A stretch of DNA of 64,000 nt from Aeromicrobium duanguangcaii (GTDB taxonomy: Bacteria; Actinomycetota; Actinomycetes; Propionibacteriales; Nocardioidaceae): positions 62,001 to 126,000 of the forward strand of contig NZ_CP101990.1 of NCBI RefSeq assembly GCF_024508295.1, in the 5' to 3' direction. The notes under the pieces were generated by a model. It had not been told where the DNA came from. It saw only the letters and a program-made list of their open reading frames with translations, and made no database searches. Positions 44,927-53,610 of this stretch are shown here, piece by piece. The stretch's first letter is position 1, and the number at the start of each line of letters is the position of its first letter. The position numbers were made by a program, and so were the translations under genes.

Positions 44927-46051
44927 GTGAGTCCGAATCCCGACGGCTTCGTCGCCACCTGGCGCTACACCGCGACGAGCCTGTGGCTCTACGTGGTGAT
45001 CGGCCTCATCGGGCCGGTCGCTCGAGCCGTGAGCGACCTCGCGGCGGGGATCGCCGTCGTCCGCACGGTCGGGCTGCTCGTCGTCATCGCAGCGGTCGTG
45101 TGGTTCTCCTGTCGTCCGCTGATCGCGGCCGCGAAGGCGGGGCTCGGTCAGCAGCAGTTCTCCTGGGGGCAGCGGGCGAGATTCCTGGCTCCCGCGTTGC
45201 TGGTCTTCCCGCTGGCGTGGCTGCCGCCCACGTTCCCGCCCGGCGTCGTCCTCGTGCCGTGGCTGGTCGTGTCGCTGCTGGCGATCGACCTCGCGCCGCG
45301 GTGGCGGAACAACGCGGTGCCGCTCGTGCTGGTGCTGCTCGTCGGCCTGTACGCCCTCGGCGGCTGGGACCGGCTGGGGCAGCTGGACTGGTCCGGCGCC
45401 TACGCGATCGGCTTCATCGCGGTCTTCCTGCCCGTGGTCAGCGTCTTCCAGGTCTGGCTGTGGCAGCTCATGCTGCAGGTGCGCTCGCGGGGCGAGGCCG
45501 AGGCCGATCTCGCCGCCGTGCGCGAGCGGTTGCGGTTGGCGGCCGACCTGCACGACGTGCAGGGCCACCACCTGCAGGTGATCGCGCTCAAGGCCGAGCT
45601 GGCCGAGCGTCAGCTCGACTGGGACCCCGAGGCGGCCCGCGCCACGATGAACGAGGTCCAGCAGATCGCCCGCGCAGCCATCGCCGAGACGAAGGAGATC
45701 GTGCGCGGCTACCGCCGGACCAGCCTGCGCGAGGAGATGGCGAACGCCGCCGCCGTGCTCGAGGCCGCCGGCGCGGCCGTCCAGGTCGACTGTGTCGGCG
45801 AGCTCGAGCAGCCGCTGTTCGCGCTGGCGCTGCGTGAGGCGACGACGAACATCCTGCGCCACAGCGACGCGACCTCGGTGCGGATCGCCGCATCCCCGCA
45901 GCGGTTCGCGATCACCAACGACGGCGCCGGTCCCGCGACGTCGTCCCACGGGACGGGCCTGGCCTCGCTGACCGAGCGCGTCGCCGCTGCCGGCGGCCGA
46001 CTGGCGGTCCGGCGCGAGGAGGGCCACTTCACGCTGGAGGTGACGGTGTGA
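44927..46051 (+). CDS. Sensor histidine kinase, DesK-like
   Basis: A 374-residue kinase with five to six TM helices in residues 1-165, no extracellular domain, a HisKA_3 dimerisation segment with LAADLHDVQGHHLQV (phospho-acceptor His209), and a HATPase domain ending GTGLASLTERVAAAGGRLAV. Membrane-embedded sensors of this kind respond to membrane state or to antibiotics. TACGGT at 44914-44919 lies 7 nt before the GTG. Its stop overlaps the response regulator gene, and the ABC exporter is divergent. Confidence 0.92.
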   Translation: MSPNPDGFVATWRYTATSLWLYVVIGLIGPVARAVSDLAAGIAVVRTVGLLVVIAAVVWFSCRPLIAAAKAGLGQQQFSWGQRARFLAPALLVFPLAWLPPTFPPGVVLVPWLVVSLLAIDLAPRWRNNAVPLVLVLLVGLYALGGWDRLGQLDWSGAYAIGFIAVFLPVVSVFQVWLWQLMLQVRSRGEAEADLAAVRERLRLAADLHDVQGHHLQVIALKAELAERQLDWDPEAARATMNEVQQIARAAIAETKEIVRGYRRTSLREEMANAAAVLEAAGAAVQVDCVGELEQPLFALALREATTNILRHSDATSVRIAASPQRFAITNDGAGPATSSHGTGLASLTERVAAAGGRLAVRREEGHFTLEVTV

Positions 46052-46644
46052 TCCGCGTGGTGGTCGTCGACGACGAGGAGATGATCCGCAGCGCGATCGT
46101 GGCGCTCCTCGCCCTGGAGGAGGACCTCGACATCGTGGGCGAGGCCGCGAACGGCGCGGACGGCCTCGACCTGGTCCGGCTGCACGAGCCGCACGTCGTG
46201 CTGCTCGACCTGGAGATGCCGCCGACCGACGGGATCGAGGTGTCGACCCAGATCGCGGCGCCGACGCGCTCGGTGCTGATGACTCGCCATGCCCGTCCGG
46301 GCGTGCTGCGGCGGGCCATGGCGGCCGGGATCTCGGGTTTCGTGCCGAAGTCGAGCCCGGTGTCCACGCTGGCGCAGGTGATCCGCGAGGTCGCGGCGGG
46401 CCGGCGCTACGTCGACTCCGAGGTCGCCGCGGCGGCGCTCGTGGCCGAGACGTGCCCCTTGTCGGATCGCGAGCTCGATGCCCTGCGCCTGACCCGGCGG
46501 CATGTGTCGATCGCCGAGATCGCGGGCACGCTGCACCTGGCCGAGGGCACGGTGCGCAACTACCTGTCGAGCGCGATGGCCAAGACGGACACCTCCTCGC
46601 GGTACGAGGCGGCCGAGCACGCGTACGAGCACGGCTGGATCTGA
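46048..46644 (+). CDS. Response regulator, NarL/DesR type
   Basis: A 198-residue regulator. The receiver domain has the acidic pocket VVVDDEEM and the phosphoryl-acceptor Asp54 in VVLLDLEMPP. The C-terminal LuxR-type HTH reads LTRRHVSIAEIAGTLHLAEG and TVRNYLSSAMAKTD. It starts at a GTG overlapping the kinase stop by 4 nt and should be phosphorylated by it. The likely target is the divergent ABC exporter promoter (inference from layout). Confidence 0.93.
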   Translation: MIRVVVVDDEEMIRSAIVALLALEEDLDIVGEAANGADGLDLVRLHEPHVVLLDLEMPPTDGIEVSTQIAAPTRSVLMTRHARPGVLRRAMAAGISGFVPKSSPVSTLAQVIREVAAGRRYVDSEVAAAALVAETCPLSDRELDALRLTRRHVSIAEIAGTLHLAEGTVRNYLSSAMAKTDTSSRYEAAEHAYEHGWI

Positions 46645-46664
46645 GTCCACTGGCACCGCCTGAC

Positions 46665-46670
46665 TAGGCT
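46665..46670 (+). promoter_or_regulatory. -10 box, leaderless, metallophosphoesterase gene
   Basis: TAGGCT lies 6 nt before the ATG at 46677. Confidence 0.5.
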
Positions 46671-46676
46671 GCCCGC

Positions 46677-47579
46677 ATGAGACTGGGACGGCTGGCAGCG
46701 GCGACGACCGCGCTCGGGCTCGGCACGTTGGGCTACTCGTACGTCGAGGCGACCCGCCGGTTCGTGGTCCGCGAGTTCACCGCGCCCGTCCTGCCCGCCG
46801 GGCACGAGCCGCTGCGGGTGCTCCACCTCTCCGACATCCACCTGGTGCCCGGCCAGCTGCCCAAGCGCGAGTGGCTCGAGTCGCTGGCTGCGCTGGAGCC
46901 GGACCTGGTCGTGGACACCGGTGACAACCTCGCGCACGCGGACTCCGTGTCGCCGCTGGTCGCCTCGCTCGCCGGGCTGCTGGGCGTCCCCGGTGTGTTC
47001 GTCTTCGGGTCCAACGACTACTTCTCGCCGAAGCTCAAGAGCCCCACGACCTACCTGAGCGGCGGCACCGGCGTCGACGTCGGCGGCGACTGGAGCCGGT
47101 CGCCGGACCTGCCCTTCGAGGACCTGCGCGCCGCGTTCACCCAGCAGGGCTGGCTGGACCTCAACAACGACCGCGGCGAGCTCACGGTCAAGGGCACGCG
47201 CATCGCGTTCACGGGCGTCGACGACCCGCACCTGCGGTTCGACCGGCTCGACCACCAGCCGGCCGACGCCACGGCCGACCTGCGGATCGGGGTGGCCCAC
47301 GCTCCCTACCTGCGCGTCCTGGACTCGTTCAACGCCGCGGGCAACGAGCTGATCCTCGCGGGGCACACGCACGGGGGCCAGCTGCAGGTGCCCGGCTTCG
47401 GCGCCCTGGTCACGAACTGCGACATCGATCGGGCCCGCGCGAACGGCCTGCACACGCACCAGACGCCCGGTCACCACGCCTCGTGGCTGCACGTCTCGGC
47501 AGGCTGCGGAACCTCGCCGTTCACGCCCTTCCGGTTCTCCTGCCGACCCGAGGCGACAGTTCTCACCCTGACCGGGTAG
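46677..47579 (+). CDS. Calcineurin-like metallophosphoesterase
   Basis: A 300-residue phosphoesterase with an N-terminal hydrophobic anchor. Metal-site motifs in order are LHLSDIHLVPGQ, VVDTGDNLAH, VFGSNDY (the usual GNHD is GSND), and a C-terminal AGHTHGGQ. This is the YkuE/Rv3683-like class, membrane-bound phosphoesterases acting on lipid head groups or nucleotides. In M. tuberculosis the homologue follows ponA2 directly; here GatB/YqeY and the ABC/two-component genes intervene. The stop TAG forms part of the tRNA promoter -10 box. Confidence 0.9.
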   Translation: MRLGRLAAATTALGLGTLGYSYVEATRRFVVREFTAPVLPAGHEPLRVLHLSDIHLVPGQLPKREWLESLAALEPDLVVDTGDNLAHADSVSPLVASLAGLLGVPGVFVFGSNDYFSPKLKSPTTYLSGGTGVDVGGDWSRSPDLPFEDLRAAFTQQGWLDLNNDRGELTVKGTRIAFTGVDDPHLRFDRLDHQPADATADLRIGVAHAPYLRVLDSFNAAGNELILAGHTHGGQLQVPGFGALVTNCDIDRARANGLHTHQTPGHHASWLHVSAGCGTSPFTPFRFSCRPEATVLTLTG

Positions 47580-47582
47580 AAT
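47577..47582 (+). promoter_or_regulatory. -10 box of the tRNA-Pro gene
   Basis: TAGAAT overlaps the TAG stop codon of the metallophosphoesterase gene. Start of transcription would be near 47589, about 9 nt before the mature tRNA. A GCGACA at 47553-47558 is a possible -35. Confidence 0.45.
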
Positions 47583-47597
47583 CTCAAAGGTTGCACA

Positions 47598-47674
47598 CGG
47601 GGTGTGGCGCAGCTTGGTAGCGCGCGTCGTTCGGGACGACGAGGCCGCAGGTTCAAATCCTGTCACCCCGACCA
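47598..47674 (+). tRNA. tRNA-Pro (anticodon CGG)
   Basis: A 77-nt tRNA with encoded CCA. The acceptor stem is CGGGGTG/CACCCCG, the D-arm GCGCAGCTTGGTAGCGC, and the anticodon stem CGTCG/CGACG with loop TTCGGGA (anticodon CGG reading CCG). The T-arm loop is GTTCAAATC. All stems pair correctly. A strong terminator follows at 47690. Confidence 0.98.
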
Positions 47675-47689
47675 GTGCCTCAGCACGAT

Positions 47690-47730
47690 CAGATCCTCGG
47701 AACCCTCGGGTTCCGGGGATCTGTCGTTTC
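47690..47730 (+). terminator. Rho-independent terminator after tRNA-Pro
   Basis: CAGATCC-TC-GGAACC at 47690-47704 pairs with GGTTCC-GG-GGATCTG at 47709-47723 around a CTCG tetraloop: 15 bp with one G-U pair, followed by TCGTTTC. Confidence 0.9.
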
Positions 47731-47775
47731 AAGCAGACCCCGGTGCCCGACTGATCCGACACTCAGTGCGGGGAG

Positions 47776-47791
47776 TGTGGACTGGATCACA
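47776..47791. promoter_or_regulatory. Candidate Crp/GlxR site
   Basis: The 16-mer TGTGGACTGGATCACA fits TGTGA-N6-TCACA with one mismatch; flanking bases extend the symmetry to 18 bp. It is about 315 bp before the acetoacetyl-CoA synthetase start, so the regulated promoter is uncertain. Confidence 0.55.
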
Positions 47792-47984
47792 CTTCTCGGC
47801 ATTTCTGCGGAATCAGCCCGCTGTAACTGTCAGTTCGGCATGATGTGCGGTGTTCGCCGGAGGGGATCGGCGGACCGGCAGGTCCGGGAGCGCTGGTGTG
47901 GCGCGATCGGGAGCGGGAGAACTGCCGTGGAGCCCGTTGCGTCACCCGAGTCGGAACGTGCCGGTGTGCCCGGGGGCATGCCGA

Positions 47985-48039
47985 CGTCGAGGTGATCGTC
48001 GACCTGCTGGGGAAGGCAGGGTCGTCGATCACCTCGACG
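47985..48039. repeat. Long imperfect hairpin in the intergenic region
   Basis: CGTCGAGGTGATCG at 47985-47998 pairs perfectly with CGATCACCTCGACG at 48026-48039; inside, CGACCTGC pairs with GCAGGGTCG with one bulge around a TGGGGAAG loop. No T-tract follows, so it is not an obvious terminator. Confidence 0.7.
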
Positions 48040-48093
48040 CCACCGGCCGTCGGACGCCGTCCGCGCCACGCCGACTCGGCGCCCCCGCCGTCC

Positions 48094-48099
48094 TAGACT
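48094..48099 (+). promoter_or_regulatory. -10 box, leaderless, acetoacetyl-CoA synthetase
   Basis: TAGACT lies 6 nt before the ATG at 48106. Confidence 0.5.
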
Positions 48100-48105
48100 G
48101 CGGGC

Positions 48106-50055
48106 ATGTCCGCCGACGTCCTCTGGAAACCGCCTCATCGAGGCACCACGCAGATCGAGCGATTCGCGGCGTGGATCGCGCAGCACCGGGGCGTGGACGT
48201 CCCTGACTACGACTCCCTGTGGCAGTGGTCGGTCGACGACATCGCGGGCTTCTGGGGCGCGTGGCTGGAGTACCTGGAGCTGCCGTACGACGGCGACGCC
48301 ACCGAGGTCCTGCCGGACGCGTCGATGCCCGGGGCCCGCTGGTTCCCCGACGTCCGGCTGAACTACGCCGAGGCGATGCTGCGCCTGCCCGGTCGCGCCG
48401 ACGACGACGTCGTGGTGGTCGCCCGGTCGCAGAGCCGCGACGAGATCAGCCTGACCGCCGCGGGTCTGCGCGATCAGGTGGCCCGGGCACGGCAGGGTCT
48501 GATCGACGCCGGCGTCGGTCCGGGTGACCGGGTCGCGGCGTACTCGCCCAATATCCCCGAGACGCTGGTCCTGCTGCTGGCGGCCGCCAGCCTCGGGGCG
48601 ATCTTCTCCTCGTGCGCCCCGGAGTTCGGCACGCAGAGCGTCATCGACCGCTGGCAGCAGATCCAGCCGGTCGTGCTGCTGGCCGTCGACGGCTACCGCT
48701 ACGGGGACAAGGGCATCGACCGCCGCGAGCAGGTCGAGACCATCACCGCCGCGTTGCCGAGCCTGCGCACCGTGGTGTGGCTGCCGTACCTCGACTTCGA
48801 GGCGACCGTCCCGGCCGAGGCGATCACGTGGCAGCAGTTCACGGCGACGCCCGGGCCGCTGGAGTTCGACCGGGTGGCCTTCGACGCCCCGCTGTACGTC
48901 CTGTTCTCGTCGGGCACCACCGGCCTGCCCAAGCCGATCGTGCACGGGCACGGCGGCATCACGATCGAGCACCTCAAGGCGCTCGCCCTGCAGAGCGACC
49001 TCGGTCCGGCCGACCGCTTCTTCTGGTTCTCGACCACGGGCTGGATGATGTGGAACTACCTCGTCTCGGGGATCGGCGTCGGGGCCACCGTGGTGATGTT
49101 CGACGGCAACCCGGCCCACCCCGACCTGGGCGAGCTGTGGCGCATGGCGGCCGAGGTCGGCGTCACGTACTTCGGCACCAGCGCGCCGTACCTGCTGCAG
49201 TGCCGCAAGGAGGGCCTGCACCCCGCCCGGATCGCCGACCTGTCGTCGCTGCGCGCGATCGGCTCCACGGGCGCGCCGCTGCCCGAGGCGGGGTTCCGGT
49301 GGGTCTACGAGGAGTTCGAGCCGCACGTGCAGCTGTGCTCGGTCTCGGGCGGCACCGACACGTGCGCCGCCTTCGTGGGAGCCGCGCCGACCGTGCCGGT
49401 CTACGCCGGCGAGATCTCGTGCCGCTGCCTGGGCTGCGACGTCGACTCCTTCGACGCGTCCGGCCAGCCCGTGCGCGACCAGCTCGGCGAGCTCGTCATC
49501 AAGCAGCCGATGCCCTCGATGCCGGTCGGCTTCTGGGGCGACGAGGACGGCTCGCGCTATCGCGCCGCCTACTTCGAGGACTTCCCGGGCGTCTGGCGCC
49601 ACGGCGACTGGATCAACCTGACCTCGTACGGCTCCTGCACGATCACCGGTCGCAGCGACGCCACCCTGAACCGTGGCGGCGTGCGGCTGGGCACCTCGGA
49701 GTTCTACTCGGTGGTCGAGTCACTGCCCGAGGTCGCCGACAGCATCGTGGTCCACCTCGAGGACACCGAGGGCGGCGCCGGACGGCTGCTGCTGTTCGTG
49801 GCGCTGGTCGAGGGCGCGCAGCTGGACGAGGCCCTGACGAAGCAGATCGCCAGCGAGCTGCGGTCCAAGCTCTCGCCGCGCCACGTGCCCGACGAGATCC
49901 ACCAGGTGCGCGGCATGCCGCGCACGCTCTCGGGCAAGAAGCTCGAGGTGCCCGTCAAGAAGATCCTGCGCGGCACCCCGGTCGACGAGGCCGCCGCGAA
50001 GGGCGCCCTGCAGAACCCCGAGGTCCTGGACGACTTCGAGGCCTTCCGCTCCTGA
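48106..50055 (+). CDS. Acetoacetyl-CoA synthetase
   Basis: A 649-residue ANL-superfamily ligase that activates acetoacetate to acetoacetyl-CoA with ATP. The N-terminal part (FAAWIAQHRGVDVPDYDSLW) is typical of acetoacetyl-CoA rather than acetyl-CoA synthetases. The ATP loop is LFSSGTTGLPKPIVHGHGG, and the C-terminal catalytic Lys lies in LSGKKLEVPVKK. It could reuse acetoacetate made by the HMG-CoA lyase encoded at 11973. The start is supported by a -10 box 6 nt upstream. A palindromic repeat begins 1 nt after its stop codon. Confidence 0.92.
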   Translation: MSADVLWKPPHRGTTQIERFAAWIAQHRGVDVPDYDSLWQWSVDDIAGFWGAWLEYLELPYDGDATEVLPDASMPGARWFPDVRLNYAEAMLRLPGRADDDVVVVARSQSRDEISLTAAGLRDQVARARQGLIDAGVGPGDRVAAYSPNIPETLVLLLAAASLGAIFSSCAPEFGTQSVIDRWQQIQPVVLLAVDGYRYGDKGIDRREQVETITAALPSLRTVVWLPYLDFEATVPAEAITWQQFTATPGPLEFDRVAFDAPLYVLFSSGTTGLPKPIVHGHGGITIEHLKALALQSDLGPADRFFWFSTTGWMMWNYLVSGIGVGATVVMFDGNPAHPDLGELWRMAAEVGVTYFGTSAPYLLQCRKEGLHPARIADLSSLRAIGSTGAPLPEAGFRWVYEEFEPHVQLCSVSGGTDTCAAFVGAAPTVPVYAGEISCRCLGCDVDSFDASGQPVRDQLGELVIKQPMPSMPVGFWGDEDGSRYRAAYFEDFPGVWRHGDWINLTSYGSCTITGRSDATLNRGGVRLGTSEFYSVVESLPEVADSIVVHLEDTEGGAGRLLLFVALVEGAQLDEALTKQIASELRSKLSPRHVPDEIHQVRGMPRTLSGKKLEVPVKKILRGTPVDEAAAKGALQNPEVLDDFEAFRS

Positions 50056-50056
50056 A

Positions 50057-50119
50057 CGAGATTTGCTCCGATTCCTACCTTTCAAACCCTTTGAAAGGTA
50101 GGAATCGGAGCAAATCTTG
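50057..50119. repeat. Long palindromic repeat element, copy 2
   Basis: Arms 50059-50085 and 50091-50117 match perfectly over 27 nt around an ACCCT loop; a G-U and a C-G pair extend it to 50057-50119. It is the same element as 12912-12978, with a G-C pair there replaced by a T-A pair here (both arms changed). It again lies between convergent genes, directly after a coding region. Confidence 0.9.
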
Positions 50120-50133
50120 GGACGGCGGGTCGC

Positions 50134-52457
<2,324 letters not shown>

Positions 52458-52523
52458 GGACATGTTCCTTGCTTCAGAGGGGTCTGCAGGCGCAGTGGGA
52501 CGACGCCACGCTGCGCCTGCGTC

Positions 52524-52529
52524 AGTCTA
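52524..52529 (-). promoter_or_regulatory. -10 box of the aspartokinase operon
   Basis: TAGACT on the minus strand, about 66 nt before the ATG. The leader between them contains no obvious riboswitch. Confidence 0.45.
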
Positions 52530-52540
52530 GCCCCCGGGGT

Positions 52541-52571
52541 CCGGCGCCCCGGCCTGCCGTCCGGGCGCCGG
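52541..52571 (-). terminator. GC-rich hairpin downstream of recR
   Basis: CCGGCGCCC at 52541-52549 pairs with GGGCGCCGG at 52563-52571, flanked by CCCCC and GGGGG runs that extend the stem. It separates the recR transcript from the aspartokinase promoter. Confidence 0.6.
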
Positions 52572-52590
52572 ACGGGGGAATCCGAGACGG

Positions 52591-53187
52591 TCAGCCGACG
52601 GCGGTGCGGCCCTCGAAGGCGCGCCCGAGGGTGACCTCGTCGGCGTACTCGAGGTCGCCGCCGACGGGCAGGCCGCTGGCGAGCTTGGTGACGCGCAGGC
52701 CGATCGGCACCAGCATCCGCATCAGGTACGTCGCGGTGGCCTCGCCCTCGAGGTTGGGGTCCGTCGCGATGATGACCTCGGTGACGGTGCCGTCCTGCAG
52801 CCGCAGCAGCAGCTCCTTGATGCGCAGCTGGTCCGGTCCGATGCCCGCGATGGGGCTGATCGCGCCGCCGAGCACGTGGTACCGGCCGCGGAACTCGCGC
52901 GTGCGCTCGATCGCGATGACGTCCTTGCTCTCCTCGACGACGCACAGCACGGTCTCGTCGCGGCGGGGATCGGCGCAGATGCGGCACGTCGTGTCGACGG
53001 TGACGTTGCCGCACACCGAGCAGAACAGGACCTTCGTCTTGGCGTCGACGAGGGTCTGCGCGAAGCGCTTCACGTCGTCGGGATCGGCGTCGAGCAGGTG
53101 GAAGGCGATCCGCTGGGCGCTCTTCGGGCCGATGCCCGGCAGACGTCCGAGCTCGTCGATGAGGTCCTGAATCACACTTTCGTACAC
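52591..53187 (-). CDS. recR: Recombination mediator RecR
   Basis: A 198-residue protein that with RecF/RecO loads RecA on gaps. It begins with a helix-hairpin-helix ([20 protein letters not shown]), then a C4 zinc finger ([16 protein letters not shown]), then a Toprim domain ([17 protein letters not shown]). Length is normal. GTG 53187 has TAGGCT 6 nt upstream on this strand (forward AGCCTA at 53194-53199). The dnaX gene lies upstream, but the usual ybaB gene between dnaX and recR is missing. Confidence 0.95.
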   Translation of the reverse strand: MYESVIQDLIDELGRLPGIGPKSAQRIAFHLLDADPDDVKRFAQTLVDAKTKVLFCSVCGNVTVDTTCRICADPRRDETVLCVVEESKDVIAIERTREFRGRYHVLGGAISPIAGIGPDQLRIKELLLRLQDGTVTEVIIATDPNLEGEATATYLMRMLVPIGLRVTKLASGLPVGGDLEYADEVTLGRAFEGRTAVG

Positions 53188-53200
53188 GTCGCCAGCCTAG

Positions 53201-53518
53201 TCAGTGGTCCAGCATCTTCAGCCCGACGACGCACCCGACGAGGCCGAGCAGCAACGCGATCTTGGCCACGGACGCGGGCTCGGTGCCGGTGATCATCGCG
53301 TAGGCCACGGTGCCGGCGGCACCGATGGCGACCCAGACGGCGTACGAGGTGCCGACCGGCAGGTCGCGCATGGCCCAGGCGAGGCCGCCCATGCTGACGA
53401 CCAGGGCGCCCGCGAACACGAGAGTGGGGCCGAGCTTGCTGAAGCCCTCGCTGCGACCCAGGGCGGTGGCCCACACGGCCTCGAACAGGCCGGAGATCAC
53501 CAGGACGATCCAGGACAT
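53201..53518 (-). CDS. gdx: Guanidinium exporter, SMR family (Gdx/SugE)
   Basis: A 105-residue, four-TM small multidrug resistance protein. The N-terminus MSWIVLVISGLFEAVWATAL with Glu13 and Trp16, and LAWAMRDLPVGTSYAVWVAI, follow the SugE/Gdx subclass, which exports guanidinium against protons, rather than EmrE. A guanidine-III riboswitch directly upstream supports this substrate. The ATG at 53518 has AAGGAG 6 nt upstream (forward CTCCTT at 53525-53530). It lies between the pab fusion gene and recR on the same strand. Confidence 0.93.
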   Translation of the reverse strand: MSWIVLVISGLFEAVWATALGRSEGFSKLGPTLVFAGALVVSMGGLAWAMRDLPVGTSYAVWVAIGAAGTVAYAMITGTEPASVAKIALLLGLVGCVVGLKMLDH

Positions 53519-53531
53519 GACGCACTCCTTC

Positions 53532-53574
53532 GTGGCCGTCTTGTCGCGATCCGGGTACGACTCCACTCGTCCGG
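53532..53574 (-). promoter_or_regulatory. Guanidine-III (ykkC-III) riboswitch
   Basis: On the minus strand the element starts with CCGGACGAG, continues through CGTACCCGG and ends with GACAAGACGGC. These blocks and their order match the guanidine-III consensus as I remember it. CCGG pairs with CCGG, and GTCGT pairs with ACGGC in pseudoknot fashion. The last block ends just before the AAGGAG of the exporter gene, so ligand binding could control ribosome access. Confidence 0.88.
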
Positions 53575-53610
53575 CGGCCTGCGGGGCCGTGCGCCCATTG
53601 TGGCAAACCG

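Larger units (their letters stand above)
47731..48093. other. Intergenic region without a supportable gene
   Basis: Between the tRNA terminator and the acetoacetyl-CoA synthetase promoter there is a Crp-like palindrome (47776-47791) and a 55-nt hairpin (47985-48039). Short open frames exist on both strands, for example 47845-48096, but they look like out-of-frame composition (Arg/Pro/Ser-rich), lack ribosome-binding sites and match nothing I recognise. Confidence 0.6.

Noticed and set aside
47845-48096. Possible small gene in the intergenic gap before acetoacetyl-CoA synthetase
   Set aside because: No ribosome-binding site or leaderless -10 box, composition unlike real proteins here, and it runs through the long hairpin.
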